DNA of 30,362 nt from Chara braunii (taxonomy: Eukaryota > Streptophyta > Charophyceae > Charales > Characeae), in assembly GCA_003427395.1 (NCBI GenBank), contig BFEA01000019.1, forward strand, positions 3,560,944-3,591,305, written 5' to 3'. Made by a program: the position numbers and the translations under genes. Under the pieces are notes generated by a model. That model ran no database searches. It had not been told where the DNA came from and saw only the letters and a program-made list of their open reading frames with translations. How positions within the stretch are numbered: the first letter of the stretch is position 1; the number at the start of each line of letters is the position of its first letter. This document shows, piece after piece, positions 1 to 10,013 of the stretch.

Positions 1-72
<72 letters not shown>

Positions 73-145
73 AGGTTAACGGGAGAACCGACGGTGCGCG
101 GCGGCCATCTATTGCGCTCGGCAGCGAGCTGACTCTGGAAGAGAG

Positions 146-197
<52 letters not shown>

Positions 198-290
198 GAA
201 CGGGAGCACCGACGGGCGCAGCGGCTATCTCAGGCTACGGCGCTCGGTGGCGAGCTGGTTTCCAAAGAGGAAGAGAACGAGGGAGAAAGG
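1..290. repeat. Duplicated (GA)n microsatellite block
   Basis: A pure (GA)n run fills 1-69 and a second run fills about 149-195. Each is followed by related unique sequence (the same ACCGACGG core and a GCTCGG..GCGAGCTG segment). The block is therefore a diverged tandem duplication of a unit of about 145 bp, not two independent microsatellites. Apparent Arg-Glu repeat reading frames here are translations of the GA repeat and are not genes. Confidence 0.85.
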
Positions 291-910
291 GAAGGGAGGT
301 TGAGTCACCCGCTGATCGCACCGTCTGGAGAGCACGCGGAGGGACAAGCAAAGGTTGAAACGGATCGCGGTCGTGGGCAGCGCACGCGAAAAACGGGCGG
401 CACGTTTGAGGGACAAGTGGAAGAGAGGCATAGGGAGAAGCAAGGGAGCTAACGCAGGCGGCGAGACAAGAAGCAGAACAAGCGGGAGAGCAGCAAACCT
501 GGAGGAGTCTTCAGTGTCGCGCAGGGAACGTGGCCTGAGCGTGACGGGTGAGTTGTGGGGATACAGAAAGATACAAAAGAGAGAAGAGAAAAGAAGGAAA
601 GAAGTGAGAGAAGAAGGGGGGCAGAGGAGGACACGCCCGCCCAGGAGTCTGGGCCTCCACGGGGCGGGGTTCGTTCTCAGTGGCCTCTCTTTCGCAAGTG
701 CATCCTGCCAAGAGCACGGCCGGATATGCTCCACTTGGGACGCGCGAAGGAACTAGAGACACCTAGCGAAGAGTGGGGAGTGATAGAGAGAGAGAGAGAG
801 GGAGAGAGTAAGACGGAGGGGAACGTAGTGGCCAGGTGCTTTGGCCGCTGTTCGGGGATCGAGGTAACCGCGCTACCACTTGAAAGGAGCCCGTCTGGTC
901 GTGACTCCAA
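291..910. other. GA-rich intergenic stretch, no gene seen
   Basis: This stretch is strongly purine-biased on the plus strand and contains another short (GA)n run at 781-808. Open frames occur on both strands but reflect the biased composition. None has a recognisable domain. I see no RNA gene. Confidence 0.6.
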
Positions 911-1600
911 AACTCAGTCCTCGGGACCGGCGGCCAGGTCTAGGCCACGTGTCAGTGCTTCGGATCGATCGAGAAACTCGTGCTCGAAACTCCTTGTTTG
1001 TTCTCGGATCGGCGGCCAGGCCAAAATCGTGTGCTCAAAATTCCTTGTTTTTTCTTGAAATTCCTTGTTTGTTCTTTCGGCGGCCAGGTCGAAGTTGTGT
1101 GCCAGGGCTTTGGATCGATCGAAAAACACGTGCTCAAAATTCCTTGTTTGTTCTTGGATCAGCGGCCCGGCCTAGACCGCGTGTCATTGCTTTGGACCGA
1201 TCGAGAAACTCATGCTCGAAATTCCTTGTTTGTTTTTGGGTCAGCGGCCCGGCCTAGACCGAGTGTCAGTGCTTTGGATCGGTCGAGAAACTCGTGCTAG
1301 AGATTCCTTGTTTGGGTCGCCGATCAGGTCTAAATTGTGTGTCCGTCCTTTGTATAGGTTGCGAAACTCGTGCTCAAAATTGCCCGTTTGCTCTAGGGGC
1401 AGCAGCAAGGTCTAAATTGCGAAACTTGTGCTAAAATAAAAAAATTGTCTGAAATCTTATCTATATTGCGAAACTGGTGCTCGAAATTGCCTGTTTACCT
1501 CCGGGTCGGTAGCCAGACTAAGACTACGCGTCAATCCCTTGGGTCGGTCGTCGAACTTGTGCTTAGAGATTGTCCGTTCGCCTATGGGTTGGTCGCCGAT
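911..1600. repeat. Minisatellite, unit about 82 bp, roughly 8 copies
   Basis: Unit starts carrying a TTGGATCGATCGAGAAAC-like core are visible at about 959, 1110, 1192, 1274 and 1350. Later copies near 1380-1600 are more diverged. The two best units (1110-1191 and 1192-1273) are both 82 bp and nearly identical. The interval 959-1110 contains a partial internal duplication, and one unit is shortened to 76 bp. Divergence rises towards the right end. Confidence 0.85.
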
Positions 1601-1608
1601 AACCTACT

Positions 1609-1634
1609 AAAAGGGGGAAAGAAAGGGGGAAAGG
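1609..1634 (+). other. Uninterrupted 26-bp purine tract
   Basis: Two copies of an A-run plus GGGGG motif form a pure purine run. It sits at the right edge of the minisatellite, about 190 bp before the truncated LTR. It resembles the polypurine tract of an LTR element and could be a remnant of another retroelement. No matching LTR could be identified, so this stays a description. Confidence 0.35.
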
Positions 1635-2282
1635 CAGCAGTCGTAAGTCGGGTCGGGACCAGGGACCGAGCTGCGAGCATAAAGAGCGGAAAATGGATAA
1701 AGGAAAAGAGACCGCTAGCCGGGAAAAACTGCAGGTCTGGAGGAGGTTGTCATAAGCATCGCGTCTCGCCGGTCAAGGAAACGCCCGGGGTCCCGTAGGG
1801 CACGAGAGCCCTCCCTGGCAGATACTGGATCGATGCACGGAGAGTAGCTCCGTCCCCCACGCTGCAGCCTGGACATGCAGACCTAAGCACTTCCTCTCTT
1901 CCGTTGCTTAGGCATGATCCCGAATGCATCATGCATGCAAGCATGCCATAAATTTCCCTAGCGTGATTAGTCGCTCTCTCTGGACTTGGAAGGTTGGCGG
2001 AGTCGGTGAGGATCGGCTAACGAGTAAGTTGGCAGGTGAGTAGATTGGGTTGGGCGATCCGACAGGCTGGCGCCAAGTAAGCGGGGTTGATGTGCAGGCC
2101 ACGATGGGCTGTGGCGCACGGGCGAACCTGACGGGCCTGCTTGGGCTAAGCGGGGTGACGACTCGGTGTTGGTGCGCGGCAACGGACTGCCCGCATCAGA
2201 GGACGTGGAGAGAGAGAGAGGGAGAGGAGACGGATTTGGATGGTGTCTTTTCCTTTTGTTTCTTTTTCTTCCAACCTTCCTG

Positions 2283-2289
2283 TATAAAT
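2283..2289 (+). promoter_or_regulatory. Candidate TATA box in 5' LTR
   Basis: TATAAAT follows a long pyrimidine-rich stretch, the layout expected of an LTR core promoter. It is conserved at the matching place in the 3' LTR (13333). Transcription from here would place the 3026-3595 frame in the 5' leader. Confidence 0.5.
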
Positions 2290-3025
2290 TTTGGATTTCC
2301 ACCTTGGCCAATTTTATTGCGGCAACTTCAGATTTTCCGTGTGAATTATCTTGCATTTTGGTGTGCGTCATCATTTATTTTCGGCTCTATTAGATCTTGC
2401 ATGTTTGACAGTCTGATGGATGCTTGTACTTCCTCACTCTCTGTTTGCGGCGTAATTGCCATTCCCAATTTCTTGCAAGATCGGTGGTTTCTGTTTGAAT
2501 GCATGTTGTCTTTCTTTTCGACCTAAGATGCACACGCTTGTCGATTCCTCGCCCTCGCTAAACATGAATGAGTCTAATGGGAATTTTGTTGTCTCAATGA
2601 ATGCGCGGGTGAGAACTGGGGATTGCGAGTTGTTCCTACGGATCCTTCGGATTCGCGCGTAAGGGTAGAGCAGATATATGTACGCGGAAGTCGCAATTGT
2701 ACGGACTCGTGATTGGTTGTCCGCGATTGACTGTTCGGGAGAGACTGAGGGGTCGCACACGGATAAGACATGCGCCTTAGAAAAGGGGAGGGCAATGATG
2801 ATGGGTACTAGAAAGTGACGAAATTTGAATTAAGCTAACCTCGATCGTATCTTCTGAACGACCATCACTTGCGCCCACTCCTGTTAATCCGGAGCCAGTC
2901 CCTCACATAGCCGTAAGCAGATCCTGTGCACACACGTGTAAGCCCGACCGAAAGGGACGGTGCCTACATGCGTGTCTGCAAGATCTGCGCGCGGACCATG
3001 ATGGCATTTTCGCCGGATTGACAGG

Positions 3026-3595
3026 ATGTTTCGCATCACGGACCGAGAAAGTTTGCAGGACCCCGAATATTGGAAATATTGGGAACGAAAGAACTCGTAC
3101 TTCCTCGCTCAGCCCCGCCCCGATCCTCCGAGATTCCCTTACCAGCGAGGAGACGAACGTATGTGCGATTGGGATATAGGAAGGGTATTGGACGTTGTTC
3201 CTTACACAGCCCAATTCCCCGAGTCCCACACGAGCCACGTCTTCTCCGAACCTAGGGTCGTCGTCCAAATAACTCACTGCCCACCGTACCGAGTGGTGCT
3301 GCCCTTCCACTACCTCACCGTTATCCCGTGGCACGTTATCGCTCCCCACTCGCCTCGAACCCCTTGTTCTGAGTGCCAGCGAGACAGCAAGTACCGAGCC
3401 TCGGGGTTCGTCCGCCGAACCCGAACGGAGTCTGAACGGCGGGCACGCAACCTCCAGTTGAGACCTTCGTCGTCTGATTTCGAAGTTTGCAGCGATCGAC
3501 GACAGCAGTTGATCAGACAGCGTGATACCCATAGCGTGCACCCTATCCATCAGGTCTGCGACCGACCGCAAAGGCGAAACCTAAGGAGATGGTGA
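3026..3595 (+). CDS. LTR-internal open frame, 189 codons, unknown product
   Basis: An ATG-initiated frame of 189 codons lies inside the LTR, downstream of the candidate TATA box and upstream of the PBS. The predicted product starts MFRITDRESL, is rich in Arg, Pro and aromatic residues, and has a few Cys and His residues in its centre (a CSEC pair near residue 115). I recognise no domain. The corresponding stretch of the 3' LTR (from about 14074) begins with the same residues. It is then broken by a 1-bp deletion near 14137, and further stop codons follow. An overlapping minus-strand open frame exists (2903-3571), so chance openness in GC-rich DNA is a real alternative. If real, it would be a leader or accessory protein of the retrotransposon. 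Confidence 0.25.
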   Translation: MFRITDRESLQDPEYWKYWERKNSYFLAQPRPDPPRFPYQRGDERMCDWDIGRVLDVVPYTAQFPESHTSHVFSEPRVVVQITHCPPYRVVLPFHYLTVIPWHVIAPHSPRTPCSECQRDSKYRASGFVRRTRTESERRARNLQLRPSSSDFEVCSDRRQQLIRQRDTHSVHPIHQVCDRPQRRNLRRW

Positions 3596-4020
3596 CTCCC
3601 AGCTCTCGGGCCTAAGGCATACGAAACATGCTTGAGATCGACGACGAGGGCAATGTTGTGGGGGATTCTGTTCAAAGAATGCAAGAGTGTCTAGATCTGT
3701 TAACGGCGTGATTACGTCATGACTCTTATCCCTAGGATACACTGCGCATGCCATCTGCCTTATGTTGCACGACATCTGCAACTTTCATTTCTTTACACTA
3801 AGTCTGAGAGGCGGTCTGTTGGCTCATAAAACATGAAACGCCGCACACAGCCGCACTTGCCCTCTTGCACTTTTACCCCCGAAACTTGCCACAGGAGATC
3901 TCTGTTCTGTCCTAGGACTCCACCCCCCTCCCACTTTCCTAAAATCCTTGGCACACCCCCTTTTTTGCACTTTCGGGCACCCATCCCACTCCGATCAGGA
4001 AGTCGTGCTGGGCGTGAGGT

Positions 4021-4036
4021 TGGTATCGGAGCCGAC
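4021..4036 (+). promoter_or_regulatory. Primer-binding site, initiator tRNA-Met type
   Basis: TGGTATCGGAGCC begins immediately after the LTR homology ends. It differs by one base from TGGTATCAGAGC, the plant PBS complementary to the 3' end of initiator tRNA-Met. It marks the start of minus-strand DNA synthesis, fixes the right end of the 5' LTR and sets the element on the plus strand. Confidence 0.85.
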
Positions 4037-4179
4037 ACATGGCAGGCTGACGGATTAGTAGAAGGAAGTATTTTGCTTAGGGCGACCTGGCGAACAGAGG
4101 GCGACCCAGACAACGGAACGCGCCGCGACGGGATTCCGTGGTAACAAGGAGCAGATCGGTTGCTCTACGAGCGGCCCCT

Positions 4180-5405
4180 ATGAATGCTCACCCAGCAGCG
4201 AACCAAAATCAGAATCCGAATCTTGCGCTTGACACGGCTCCGCGGCCTCGAACACCCATGCCTCCATCGGATCTTTATCTTTTCGATCTTGCACATCATT
4301 TGGCAGGAGCGTGATTGGCCACATTGCGCGCACAGCAGTATGCTAACAACGAAGCACGGATTAATATCCCTGCTCAATTAGGAGGGGACGCTCACCACTG
4401 GCTTAGCACATACGTTTGGGTAGATCTCCCAACCTTTGAACGGGATTTCTTAAATCGAATTGATTACATTCATCCGGAACAAGCGCTCTTTATGATCAAA
4501 GATCGAGTTCAGAAACCGTTTGAGTCGGTCACCGAATATTGAAACAGGTTTTACCGGATGTTTGTCAAAACCCAACGCGGAGAAGAAGTTGGAAGAGATT
4601 TGTTTATTGATGGACTTCATAGCAGAGCCATAAGGGCGAGTTCTCTCCTATCAACCACACATTGCAACAGATTATGACCGCAGCTGAAGAAATGGAGCGA
4701 AAATTCGCTGCCAGTTTCTTAGAAGGAGAAGATTTTCCCAAAGAAGGGGATTCTTTGGAACTGGCCCGAGCAAGGGCTGAGTTGGCAGCACTTCAGAACA
4801 AATTCGAAAACATGGGGTTCATTTCTGGCCCCGTCACCTATCTTGAGCAGATCCCGATCAAAAAGTCCCTACCAGATGTAGTTGTGAGAACGTCTGTACC
4901 AGTTTTAGCGGCCCCTGTGCCTTCCCACGAAATTCTGAATAGGACAAACGAAAGTACTGCGGTGCTTGAACTAACCCGCTCGTTGGTTAGTCTGATGCAA
5001 GAAAGCAAGAAGGAACAACGCGAACACAATGCCCGGATAGAATCTCTGATGAGATCGATGTGCCCCATCGTTATCAGAGTTGCACCCATTGCGCAAGTAG
5101 CGGTCCCCGCTGCCCAGGCTATGGGCGGAGCCGCAACTAACTTGAGTGTCTGTTACACGTGCCATCAGTCGGGCCACATAGCTCGAGACTGCCCTCACCG
5201 ACCCGCACAACCACGAGTCGGAGCGGCCCCAATGGCTGCTGCACCTGTGGCAAATGGGTCAGGGAGGATGGGAACGATGCTAGTAGAGGAAATTGAAAAT
5301 GGAGGAAGTACGATAGCCCCTGCTGAGGAAGCAGCGGAACTTATCCCACTTGATCAATACGTTGCCTTGGGATATCCGGGACTAGGGATGATTGGGACAA
5401 TCTAG
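4180..5405 (+). pseudogene. gag: gag (capsid/nucleocapsid), broken
   Basis: The reading starts at ATG 4180, the first plausible start 160 bp after the PBS. It runs in frame 1 with in-frame TGA stops at 4312 and 4540, then moves to frame 3 near 4640. The first part contains a retrotransposon-gag capsid-like segment (HHWLSTYVW, then a FYRMF segment). The 4662-5405 part has a charged helical stretch around MERKF and ends with a clear CCHC zinc knuckle, C-x2-C-x4-H-x4-C, at 5151-5192. That knuckle is expected to bind the element's RNA during packaging. A TAG at 5403 interrupts the same frame that continues into protease, so gag and pol were probably one frame. This TAG could be decay or an original readthrough stop. 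Confidence 0.85.
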
Positions 5406-6368
5406 CCGGCGGAAGAACGAAAAGAAGTGTCTGAATGGAGACCGTCCTCAAAAGATATAGAGGTTGGTCGTCCCAACTTTGTCACTGGGGAAATCGACGT
5501 TTTGGACATTGTCCGAGCATTGGACCACCGGATCCCGTTACCCATAGGGCACTTACTGTCCATATCCTTTCAGGCCAACGAACAAATGTTGCAGCATTGC
5601 AAAGTAAACAGGAAAAAATTTGCTCTTGCCAAGCTAACTACCAGAAAGGTAAATCCCCGGTTATCGAGGAAAAAACCACTACTCCTAACACATCGGATCC
5701 GATACGGTTGGGAATAATGCAAAAAAATGACCATTTTCTACGGATTAAAACCATCCCGTGGAAATTCGCAGAGTGTGACATCGAAGTTTGGGGAATTTCG
5801 TATAATGTTATCCTTGATTCGGGAGCAGCGATCCTGGTTATCTCATTGAGGGTCGTGGAACGAGCTGGGAGAAAGAAAGATCTAATTGCGTTGGCGGAAG
5901 GTGATCATCTTGTCTCAGCGGACGAAGAAAAAATCAAAGTCGTGGGGAGGATGATGGATGTGGCTTTCAGACTAGGGAGTAGTATTAGATGTAAACACCT
6001 ACAATGTCCTCCTAGGATTATCAGCCCTCACGGCATTACGAGCTAACTTGGATTTTAAAAGACGATCTGTCATTCTTCGGAACACAGGCGGAAAGCCATA
6101 CGTCGTCCCAATGAGATTAACTCTCCAAACCACATTACCACCAAGATCTCCGCCCAAAATCAGGAGCTCTTTTCGCGTGATCACGTGGAAAGAGCCGAGC
6201 CCTGAGAAAGAGGCGAGAGGAAAGAAATTTGAACCGACCGACAGCTCCTCTAAATGCGAGGATGACTCGGACCCCGTGATCCAAGATATGGTGCACTGCT
6301 CGATCCGCTACCTCATTCGACAGAAAACAACTAAAACATTCGTCCTCACTAAAAAGAATCTGCAATGA
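5406..6368 (+). pseudogene. Aspartic protease part of pol, broken
   Basis: The frame continues from gag in frame 3 (a segment containing LDHRIPLPIGHLL), moves to frame 2 somewhere near 5590-5650, and returns to frame 3 near 5980. The catalytic motif LDSGAA is at 5813-5830, with Asp at 5816-5818. The second conserved protease block, around VLLGLSALTALRANL, is readable in frame 3 just before 6055. The family processes Gag-Pol as a homodimer. After the protease comes a charged linker ending at a TGA at 6366, which is only a break in the same frame. At least two frameshifts and this stop mean no functional protease can be made from this copy. Confidence 0.8.
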
Positions 6369-7640
6369 ACTCGAGCACTAATCTTTGGAGAACCACTCGT
6401 ACAGGTATCCCGGATGATTGATTCTTTGGAACCCCCTCGAACCCTATAAAAAACGACCACCCCACTTCTCCCGAGATATCGAGAAAAGAAGGCGTTCTGC
6501 GACATTACGGGGTTGCCTCGTTTCTTGTTGACTCCGGGAAAGGAGGTGAGATTGTTACGTTTAGGGGCCGAAAGCGAAGCTTCAGAGCCCCCTGAGCGTG
6601 ATGATCCTACGATCTACGAACTCGGAATTAAAGTTCCTGAAAGGCCGGCATATTGGCCGGATGACAGTGGTGACTTGACCCCTGAGGAGTATATGGTCAT
6701 CTGAGAAGAAGATGCACAAATGCTTGCTACCGTATTTTCCTGGCGATCGGATAACTCCTTCATTTCTGCTCCCCCGAAGGAAAACAGTAACCAGGCAAGC
6801 ACGAAGAACATGGCAGTTACCATACATGGGCAACCATACAAGTTGCACGTACCACAGTATGTACCGAATGAGATTCACCGACTGATTGTCAATATACTCA
6901 CCGAATATCAAGAGGCGATTAGTATGACAGATACAGACATCGGGTTGTCTGTAGTAATGCAACATGAAATTCAGACTGGAACTCATCCGCCGATCCATTG
7001 CAAACCATATCGATACTCGCTAACAGAACGGAAGATCGCGTTAGAGAGAATTTGAGAATTTGAGACTAACGGGTGCATCGAACCCGCAACTGGACCCTGG
7101 TCGTTTCCTGTAGTGTTAGTTCCCAAGAAAAATGGGTCGATTCGCATTTGCGTCGATTATCGGAAATTGAATGATATCACGATCAAGGATGTGTATCCCC
7201 TTCACCGGATTGATGATTTGCTGGATGCGATTGGTTGTGCTAATTATTTCAGCAAGTTCGATATTCGTCATGGTTTTCATCATATTCTGGTAAAGGAGGA
7301 GGATCGGTCAAAGATGACCTTTGTGTTATTTAAGGGTACCTGGCAGTGGATTCGTTGCCCGATGGGGATTTGCAATGCACCAGCCACGTTTCAAAGCGTG
7401 ATGAATGTCACATTTCATAATTTCGTGAACAAGACCAGGCTGACGCAGAGCATGATTAATTTCTGCATCATTGTGTACATGGACGATATCCTGGTTTACT
7501 CGGAATCGTTCCACGGACATGCTCAGCACATTGAATGGACACTCGGAGCGTTGAAGGACATTGGTTTCAAGATTGCATTAGAAAAGAGTGAGTTTTTCCT
7601 TTCGAGAATTTCGTTTTCAGGGCATGTGGTGACGTGGTAG
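6369..7640 (+). pseudogene. Reverse transcriptase domain of pol, broken
   Basis: Frame 3 continues through stops near 6447, at 6702 and at 7053 into a typical Ty3/gypsy RT. Upstream is the conserved lead-in (HEIQTGTHPPI and PYRYSLTER). The polymerase core at 7113-7640 is uninterrupted and shows SIRICVDYRKLN, the first catalytic Asp in KFDIRHGF (codon 7260-7262), the PMGICNAPATFQ block, and YMDD at 7476-7487 with both Asp residues intact. A TAG at 7638 ends the core. Directly after it the usual linker of roughly 45-50 residues is only about 16 residues long, indicating a deletion of about 30 codons. The catalytic centre looks preserved, but the surrounding damage rules out function. Confidence 0.92.
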
Positions 7641-8285
7641 GCGTGGGGGCTTATCAAGGTTTTTACTGCTAGCACACGGCCCCTGACGAATCTTTTGCGG
7701 AAGGACCAGCCACTGAACTGGGAAACGAAGTGTTAGCAGACCTTTGTCACTTTGAAGGAGGCTCTAGCTACGGCGCCTATCTTAATTCGTCCCGATCTGG
7801 AAAAACAGTTCATAATCATTACCGGCTGGCAGCATGAAGCGATCTCCGCTATTTTGCAAAAGGGAAACGACTGCCGAGAACACGTCATCGAGTACGCTTC
7901 GCGAACGGTGTCAGATGAGAGGAGAAATGATTCGGCTCCGCAAGGTGAATGTTATGCTGTCATGTGGGGAATCCAACATTTCCATCCGTATCTGTACGGA
8001 CAAAAATTCCTCCTCGTCACGGACCATGAGCCCTTGCTGGCTCTCAAGAAGCTTACCAACTACACGGGCATGATTGGGCTTTGGGCTGTGCGACTGCAAG
8101 AATACGATTTTGATATCGTCCACCGGAAGACATAGAAGCACGACAACGCCGACGGGCTGACACGATTACATCGGCCCAACAAGGTAGCCAAGGGTAACGA
8201 GATTATGTCGTGGAAAGAGCCAGAGTCGAACGGTCAGCCCTCGTACGGGCATGTGGCCATCCTTCCTCGGCCTGCTAAGAAGTGA
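7641..8285 (+). pseudogene. RNase H domain of pol, broken
   Basis: This region stays in frame 3 with RT. It has TAG stops at 7731 and 8133 and a TGA at 8283, and the 7752-8135 part is open. The family pattern is recognisable: an AISAILQK strand, the ECYAVMWG helix with its acidic residue at 7947, and VTDHEPL with Asp at 8022-8024. The domain removes the RNA strand during reverse transcription. The position normally holding the first catalytic Asp, before the AISAIL segment, reads Gly (codon 7824-7826). The end, around HDNADGLTRL, is the usual RNase H to integrase boundary sequence of Ty3 elements. Confidence 0.85.
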
Positions 8286-8789
8286 TTGGCGGTTGCAATG
8301 GCGTCGAGGCACGGAGGTAATTCCGAAGGCCCTCTTTTTCCCCCTCCGTTTTCATCTCTTCTCTCCGTGCCCGATAAATTTTGTTATTTTTGCGAAGCAA
8401 TTTCGAGGGTTTATTCGGTCCCAATGCGTCCTAGCGGGGAAGGATATGTCGAATGGGTGGACTGTCTGCGTTGTGTCCCCCGAGCTCATGGTTCATGTAT
8501 TCAGTACCGGAATACGGCCAAGTCCTGCTTATGTCCCTTATGTCGAGTTGATAAGATTCCGACGGAGGCTCGATTCCTCGAAGCCACGTCTGAAGGGTTA
8601 GAAAAGACTCGACGGTTTAGGAGAGCTGAGGTCAAGACAAATGTCGTCCTAATAGCTATAGTGGTTGGGAACCCCCTCCGAGACTTCACAAAGGAGGATC
8701 GGAGGTGGGCCAATGAGTGGGCTCGGGATTATCGATGGAACGAAGGACGGTTAGAAAAACGGAAAACGGATGGTAGCGGGATTTGCATG
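8286..8789 (+). pseudogene. PHD-like C4HC3 zinc-finger insert in pol
   Basis: Between RNase H and the integrase zinc-binding end lies about 165 codons of open frame 3, the same frame as its neighbours. Codons 8382-8543 encode C-x2-C-x23-C-x2-C-x4-H-x2-C-x11-C-x2-C. This order and spacing match the C4HC3 pattern of PHD fingers, with the loops slightly outside the usual range; the diagnostic C-x4-H-x2-C core is exact. PHD fingers commonly read histone tails. In this position the module could tether the integration complex to chromatin, or it may be a zinc-binding variant with another role. The remainder is charged and helical (an RRWANEWARDY segment). No other domain was recognised. The insert itself carries no stop between 8286 and 8819. 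Confidence 0.6.
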
Positions 8790-10013
8790 TCTATCCCGCA
8801 TCCGTTCATGAGGTATGACTAGGTTAAGTCAGCTCACGAGGAAACCGCTGTCAGAATTACGGAGGCCACAATCGATAAAAACGAGTGCCAGTGGTATTGG
8901 TCGAACATTCGCGACGATGTTAAATTCATCGTCCGAAATTGCTATGTCTGCGCTGCTGACAAGGCGCCGATTCAGCCGCCTAGGTCGATAGTCCCTACTG
9001 TCATTGAACGACTCAGAGAGTTAGCATGAATACCACCGATATCGTCGTGCCCCCTGGACCGAATAGCTGTGAATATTCAATCCTTTTGGTTTTTATCGAT
9101 CATTTTTCAAAGTGGATCGAGGCTTATCCTTGTAAGACGAGACAGGCGGCGGAAATTGCGCGGTATGTCAACCGTTTCCTCGGCATGCACCAGGATACGG
9201 AGGAAATCTTAACGGATAATGGGGCTGAATTTAGAGGGGATGTTTTGAGGAAATTGGTCCTACACGATGTCTCTATTTGCAATACTGCTCCCCATATGTC
9301 ACAATCGAACGGGCTCGTACAGAATGCAAACCGGGTAATTAAGACTGCATTGCGACGCAATATCGTGGCAAGAGACACTATGCCCTGGCCACATATCATG
9401 GATCATATCCTTGCGATTCATCGGGGGACACCCCATGAATCTAAGGGTCTGACACCGTTCGAGTTACGGACCAATAGCCTACCGTGTGTAACCCTACTGA
9501 GCCTAAATGATGAAACGACCCTTCCCCGAAGGGCCACTAGAGCGACGGTTAAGGACAAGGCCCAACGTCATTTGGATTTGATGGAAAGGGCCCTCCCCCG
9601 GTTGGCCCAAAAAAGACAGCGTATGACGGAAATGGCCCATGGCCGACAGGTCCGAAGCTATGAGGCCCAGAACGGGAACGCGGGTCCCCGACCCCAGTAT
9701 AAATTAGGGGACATAGTGCAGGTGAGGAAATATGGTCGTCAAGGTAAGCTAGCGCCAAGATTCTTCGGGCGATTTCACGTAGTCGAGCTTGGTCCGAGCG
9801 GGGTTAACACGGTGCAGTGCGGCTTGTGCGGAGGTGTCGGGAAGCCGATCGGCTCGTCCGATCGTTTGCCACATGTCCTACCTTCGTCCTCTTCCTTCTT
9901 CCCCTTCTTCTCCATCGTCTACGTCATCCCTCGACCTCGAGGAAGAAGACGACCACCTCGACTATCTTGATTCCTCTACTCCTCAGCCTTCGTCCCCCTC
10001 GCCATCGCCATGA
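8790..10013 (+). pseudogene. Integrase, broken
   Basis: The N-terminal zinc-binding HHCC part (SAHEE and CYVCAADK) is in frame 3, with a TAG at 8820. The catalytic core moves to frame 2 at about 9010 and is open from 9026. The first Asp is in TTDIV (9038-9040), followed by the typical IDHFSKW. The second Asp is in LTDNGAEF (9215-9217). The position expected to carry the catalytic Glu, 35 codons later, reads Gln (GLVQNANR, codon 9320-9322). The C-terminal strand (KLGDIVQV then APRFFGRFHV) is typical. The natural end appears in frame 3 (CHMSYLRPL near 9870, then a Ser/Pro and acidic tail to 10013), so another frameshift lies near 9800-9840. Integrase inserts the cDNA into the genome. This copy could not. 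Confidence 0.88.

Larger units (their letters stand above)
1827..4020 (+). repeat. 5' LTR (left end apparently truncated)
   Basis: This segment aligns along its full length with 12871-15064, and both segments are 2194 bp. It ends directly before the PBS at 4021. The 3' LTR seems to extend about 560 bp further left, to just after a polypurine tract near 12300, and that part has no counterpart here. I infer that the left end of this LTR has been lost. It contains a TATA-like TATAAAT at 2283, a GA run near 2210 and an open frame of 189 codons at 3026-3595. The alternative is that 1827 is the true LTR start; this is weaker because no purine tract precedes 12871. Confidence 0.85.

Noticed and set aside
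147-452. Open frame with Arg-Glu repeats
   Set aside because: It is a translation of the (GA)n microsatellite. There is no domain, and composition explains the openness.
911-1600. CRISPR-like array
   Set aside because: Tandem units of ~82 bp without constant repeat/variable spacer structure in a eukaryotic genome. It is a minisatellite. The same applies to 15108-15715 and 21644-21855.
2903-3571. 222-codon minus-strand open frame in the 5' LTR
   Set aside because: It overlaps the plus-strand LTR frame and lies antisense to the retrotransposon. The matching 3' LTR frame is broken and no domain is visible. Probably a shadow of GC-rich sequence.
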